From: Flavobacterium sp. LMO8
Lineage (GTDB): Bacteria; Bacteroidota; Bacteroidia; Flavobacteriales; Flavobacteriaceae
NCBI RefSeq assembly: GCF_009495755.1
Contig: NZ_WIBJ01000027.1
Coordinates: 52,811-116,810 of the forward strand
DNA length: 64,000 nt
Direction: 5' to 3'
The notes under the pieces were generated by a model that saw nothing but the letters and a program-made list of their open reading frames with translations, had not been told where the DNA came from and ran no database searches. A program made the position numbers and the translations under genes. Position 1 is the first letter of the stretch. Each line of letters begins with the position of its first letter. Positions 62,226-64,000 of this stretch are shown here, one piece after another.

Positions 62226-63422
62226 ATGTCGATATACACTCCTTTTTCTGCTTCACAATTACTTCCACAAGAAGAAAAACTTGAAGTAGCGCGTCATAAA
62301 AGCGAATTATTCATAGGAATTCCAAAAGAAACCTCCTATCAAGAAAGAAGAATTTGCTTAACGCCTGATGCAGTTTCTTCATTAGTTTCGCATGGTCATC
62401 GTGTAATGTTAGAATCAGGAGCTGGAGAAACTTCAAGTTATGCCGACAAAGAATACAGCGACGCAGGTGCCGAGATTACGCAAGATACTAAAAAAGTTTT
62501 GGGTTGCCCCATGATTTTAAAAGTAGAACCACCTACTCTAGCCGAACTAGAAATGATGAATCCTCAAACAATTGTGATTTCTGCAATTCAATTAAAAACT
62601 CAGAAAAAAGAATATTTTGAAGCTTTAGCAGTCAAAAAAATTACAGCTTTAGCATTTGAATTCATAAAAGACGAAGATGGTTCGTATCCAGCAGTAAAAT
62701 CTTTATCTGAAATTGCGGGAACTGCTTCAGTTTTAATTGCTTCGGAATTAATGATTGGCGAAAACATTGGAAAAGGATTATTATTTGGAAATATTACAGG
62801 TGTTCCGCCTACAAAAGTGGTTATCATTGGCGCTGGAACTGTAGCGGAATATGCCGCACGAACAGCTTTAGGATTAGGCGCTCATGTAAAAGTTTTTGAT
62901 AATTCGATTACCAAATTACGTCGTTTACAAAACACCTTAAATCAAAGAATTTTTACTTCTACCATTCAGGAAAAATCACTTTTAAAGGCTCTTCGTCGCT
63001 GTGATGTGGCTATTGGGGCAATGAAAGGAAAAAATAGAGCTCCAGTTGTTGTAACTGAAACGATGGTAGAACACATGAAAAAGGGTGCTGTTATAGTGGA
63101 TGTAAGTATTGATACGGGAGGTTGTTTCGAAACCTCTGAAGTAACCACCCATGAAAAACCTACATTTATTAAAAACGGAGTTATTCATTATTGTGTACCC
63201 AATATCCCTTCGCGCTATTCAAAAACAGCATCTTTATCTATCAGCAACATAATATCTCCGTTTTTATTACATATTGCTGAAGATGGAGGAATTGAATCTG
63301 CTATACGTTGTAATAGAGGTTTAAAAAATGGTATATATAGTTATCACGGGCTACTTACTAATAAAGCTATTGCTGATTGGTTTAATTTAGAGTATCGCGA
63401 CATCAATTTGATTGTTTTTTAA
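62226..63422 (+). CDS. ald: Alanine dehydrogenase
   Basis: 398 residues. The N-terminal domain has FIGIPKETSYQERRICLTPDAV and the pyruvate-binding Arg/Lys; the NAD domain has VIIGAGTVAEYAARTALGLGAHVKVFD. The enzyme deaminates alanine to pyruvate with NAD. A short N-terminal extension of about 30 residues (MSIYTPFSASQLLPQEEK) is common in Bacteroidota. The related transhydrogenase alpha subunit is possible but less likely, as no beta subunit is nearby. Confidence 0.88.
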   Translation: MSIYTPFSASQLLPQEEKLEVARHKSELFIGIPKETSYQERRICLTPDAVSSLVSHGHRVMLESGAGETSSYADKEYSDAGAEITQDTKKVLGCPMILKVEPPTLAELEMMNPQTIVISAIQLKTQKKEYFEALAVKKITALAFEFIKDEDGSYPAVKSLSEIAGTASVLIASELMIGENIGKGLLFGNITGVPPTKVVIIGAGTVAEYAARTALGLGAHVKVFDNSITKLRRLQNTLNQRIFTSTIQEKSLLKALRRCDVAIGAMKGKNRAPVVVTETMVEHMKKGAVIVDVSIDTGGCFETSEVTTHEKPTFIKNGVIHYCVPNIPSRYSKTASLSISNIISPFLLHIAEDGGIESAIRCNRGLKNGIYSYHGLLTNKAIADWFNLEYRDINLIVF

Positions 63423-63456
63423 AATTAAAACTAGGGAGTATGTATATAATTTAAAC

Positions 63457-63464
63457 TAAATTTG
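63457..63464 (+). promoter_or_regulatory. -7 box for the DUF4258 gene
   Basis: TAAATTTG fits TAnnTTTG 17 bases before the start codon at 63481; no clear TTTG element lies upstream. Confidence 0.4.
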
Positions 63465-63480
63465 CACAAATTATTTTTTT

Positions 63481-63867
63481 ATGAAGTTTCAGTTTCGTTT
63501 AGCGTATTATTTATTTGGATTATTTTTAGGAGGCGTTTTTGTTATGTGGTTTTTAAAAGCAAAAGCCGATGACAAAGGGGTAGAATTTTGTTATTTACCA
63601 AATTGTCGTGTATTAAAAGATTTACGCAGCAAATCATTAGAAATTGATTCTCTAGCCCAAAAATCTTTAGATGCGAAATGGGTCAACTTAGAAGATATTC
63701 GTAATAGTTTACGTTATGGCGATGTTGATTTTGGAAAAAGTAACGAACCATATAAAAAAGGTAAAATATATATTATTGAAGGTAAAACTTCTAAAAATGA
63801 AGAAATTACCATTACAATGGTCAATTACACAAATAAAGTCCTATTAGAAAAGATTGAAAAAAAGTAA
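63481..63867 (+). CDS. DUF4258 membrane-anchored protein
   Basis: 128 residues. One N-terminal membrane segment (about 7-26, YYLFGLFLGGVFVMWFL) is followed by a periplasmic domain with CYLPNCRVLKDLRSK and VNLEDIRNSLRYGDVDF, then IYIIEGKTSKNEEITITMVNY, which matches DUF4258. The two Cys (CYLPNC) may form a disulphide. It is a small conserved flavobacterial protein of unknown role. A tRNA gene follows 80 bases later. Confidence 0.7.
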   Translation: MKFQFRLAYYLFGLFLGGVFVMWFLKAKADDKGVEFCYLPNCRVLKDLRSKSLEIDSLAQKSLDAKWVNLEDIRNSLRYGDVDFGKSNEPYKKGKIYIIEGKTSKNEEITITMVNYTNKVLLEKIEKK

Positions 63868-63883
63868 TTTTTATTTAAAATTA

Positions 63884-63914
63884 CTTGGAGATATAAATAT
63901 TACTTGTATATTTG
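63884..63914 (+). promoter_or_regulatory. Promoter of the tRNA gene
   Basis: CTTG at 63884-63887, a 19-base spacer, TATATTTG at 63907-63914. Both elements fit the Bacteroidota consensus and lie 33 bases before the tRNA. Confidence 0.7.
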
Positions 63915-63946
63915 CACTCGCAATACGGAAGTAAAGCAATTTATTG

Positions 63947-64000
63947 GGGCGATTAGCTCAGCTGGTTCAGAGCACCTCGTTTACACCGAGGGGGTCGGGG
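63947..64000 (+). tRNA. tRNA-Val (TAC), 3' part cut by the window end
   Basis: Acceptor 5' strand GGGCGAT, D-arm GCTC...GAGC, anticodon arm CCTCG-TTTACAC-CGAGG with anticodon TAC (valine, GUA codons). The variable loop is followed by GGGG of the T-arm and the window ends there. A good promoter is just upstream. Confidence 0.92.

Overview
The window reads as a chromosomal segment of a member of the Flavobacteriaceae, most like Flavobacterium. The DNA is AT-rich. Promoters match the Bacteroidota form (a TTG/TTTG element, then TAnnTTTG). Several family traits of the phylum are present: an LpxC-FabZ fusion, a fused HisIE, a bifunctional HisB, a CusA-type pump fused to a TolC-type domain, the type IX secretion regulator PorX, and a type IX C-terminal sorting domain. 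There is no rRNA, transposase, phage gene or CRISPR array. One partial tRNA-Val closes the window. All family calls come from reading the protein sequences; no search was run.

Layout. 1-1053: the 3' end of an SbtA-like permease and an archaemetzincin lipoprotein. 1050-10933 (minus): an aromatic catabolic operon whose enzyme set fits anthranilate breakdown through CoA activation, 5-hydroxylation, thioester hydrolysis, ring cleavage, amide hydrolysis and maleate isomerisation to fumarate. 11071-22098: acs, a beta/gamma-crystallin protein, an exonuclease with a cNMP/CBS/DUF294 protein, a membrane trio (DedA-like, DUF3817, MscS) and small unknowns. 22112-29535 (minus): a complete histidine operon, hisG-D-C-B-H-A-F-IE, preceded by a His-rich leader peptide and an attenuator. 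29617-41280 (minus): a heavy-metal RND efflux system with its two-component regulator, plus a thioredoxin-ApbE-DUF4266-DUF3570 operon. 41361-44207: a von Willebrand-like membrane protein and fabG, separated by a perfect 27-bp inverted repeat. 44338-52350 (plus): an ECF sigma factor and an apparent local regulon. 52399-60005 (minus): sucD, a lipid A block (lpxD, lpxC-fabZ, lpxA, efp, a second lpxD-like gene) and an HD hydrolase. 60139-64000 (plus): porX, tsaE, alanine dehydrogenase, a DUF4258 protein and tRNA-Val.

The most interesting region is 44.3-52.4 kb. Four transcription units downstream of the sigma gene carry the same promoter, CAAGA(A/G)-N13-TCGTCTA, with exactly 13 bases between the elements each time. 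They encode a small membrane protein with a Spy-like protein, an EF-hand lipoprotein, a YHYH lipoprotein, and a five-gene operon: secreted CotH kinase with lamin-tail and type IX sorting domains, a lipoprotein, a VTC-type polyphosphate polymerase domain protein, the membrane protein DUF4956, and DUF2490. I infer a sigma-controlled envelope system that may join polyphosphate chemistry with protein phosphorylation outside the cell.

Two other systems deserve attention. The his leader contains five consecutive His codons and mutually exclusive hairpins, a full translational attenuator. In the ApbE operon, two partner proteins carry SGA(S/N) motifs that resemble flavinylation sites.
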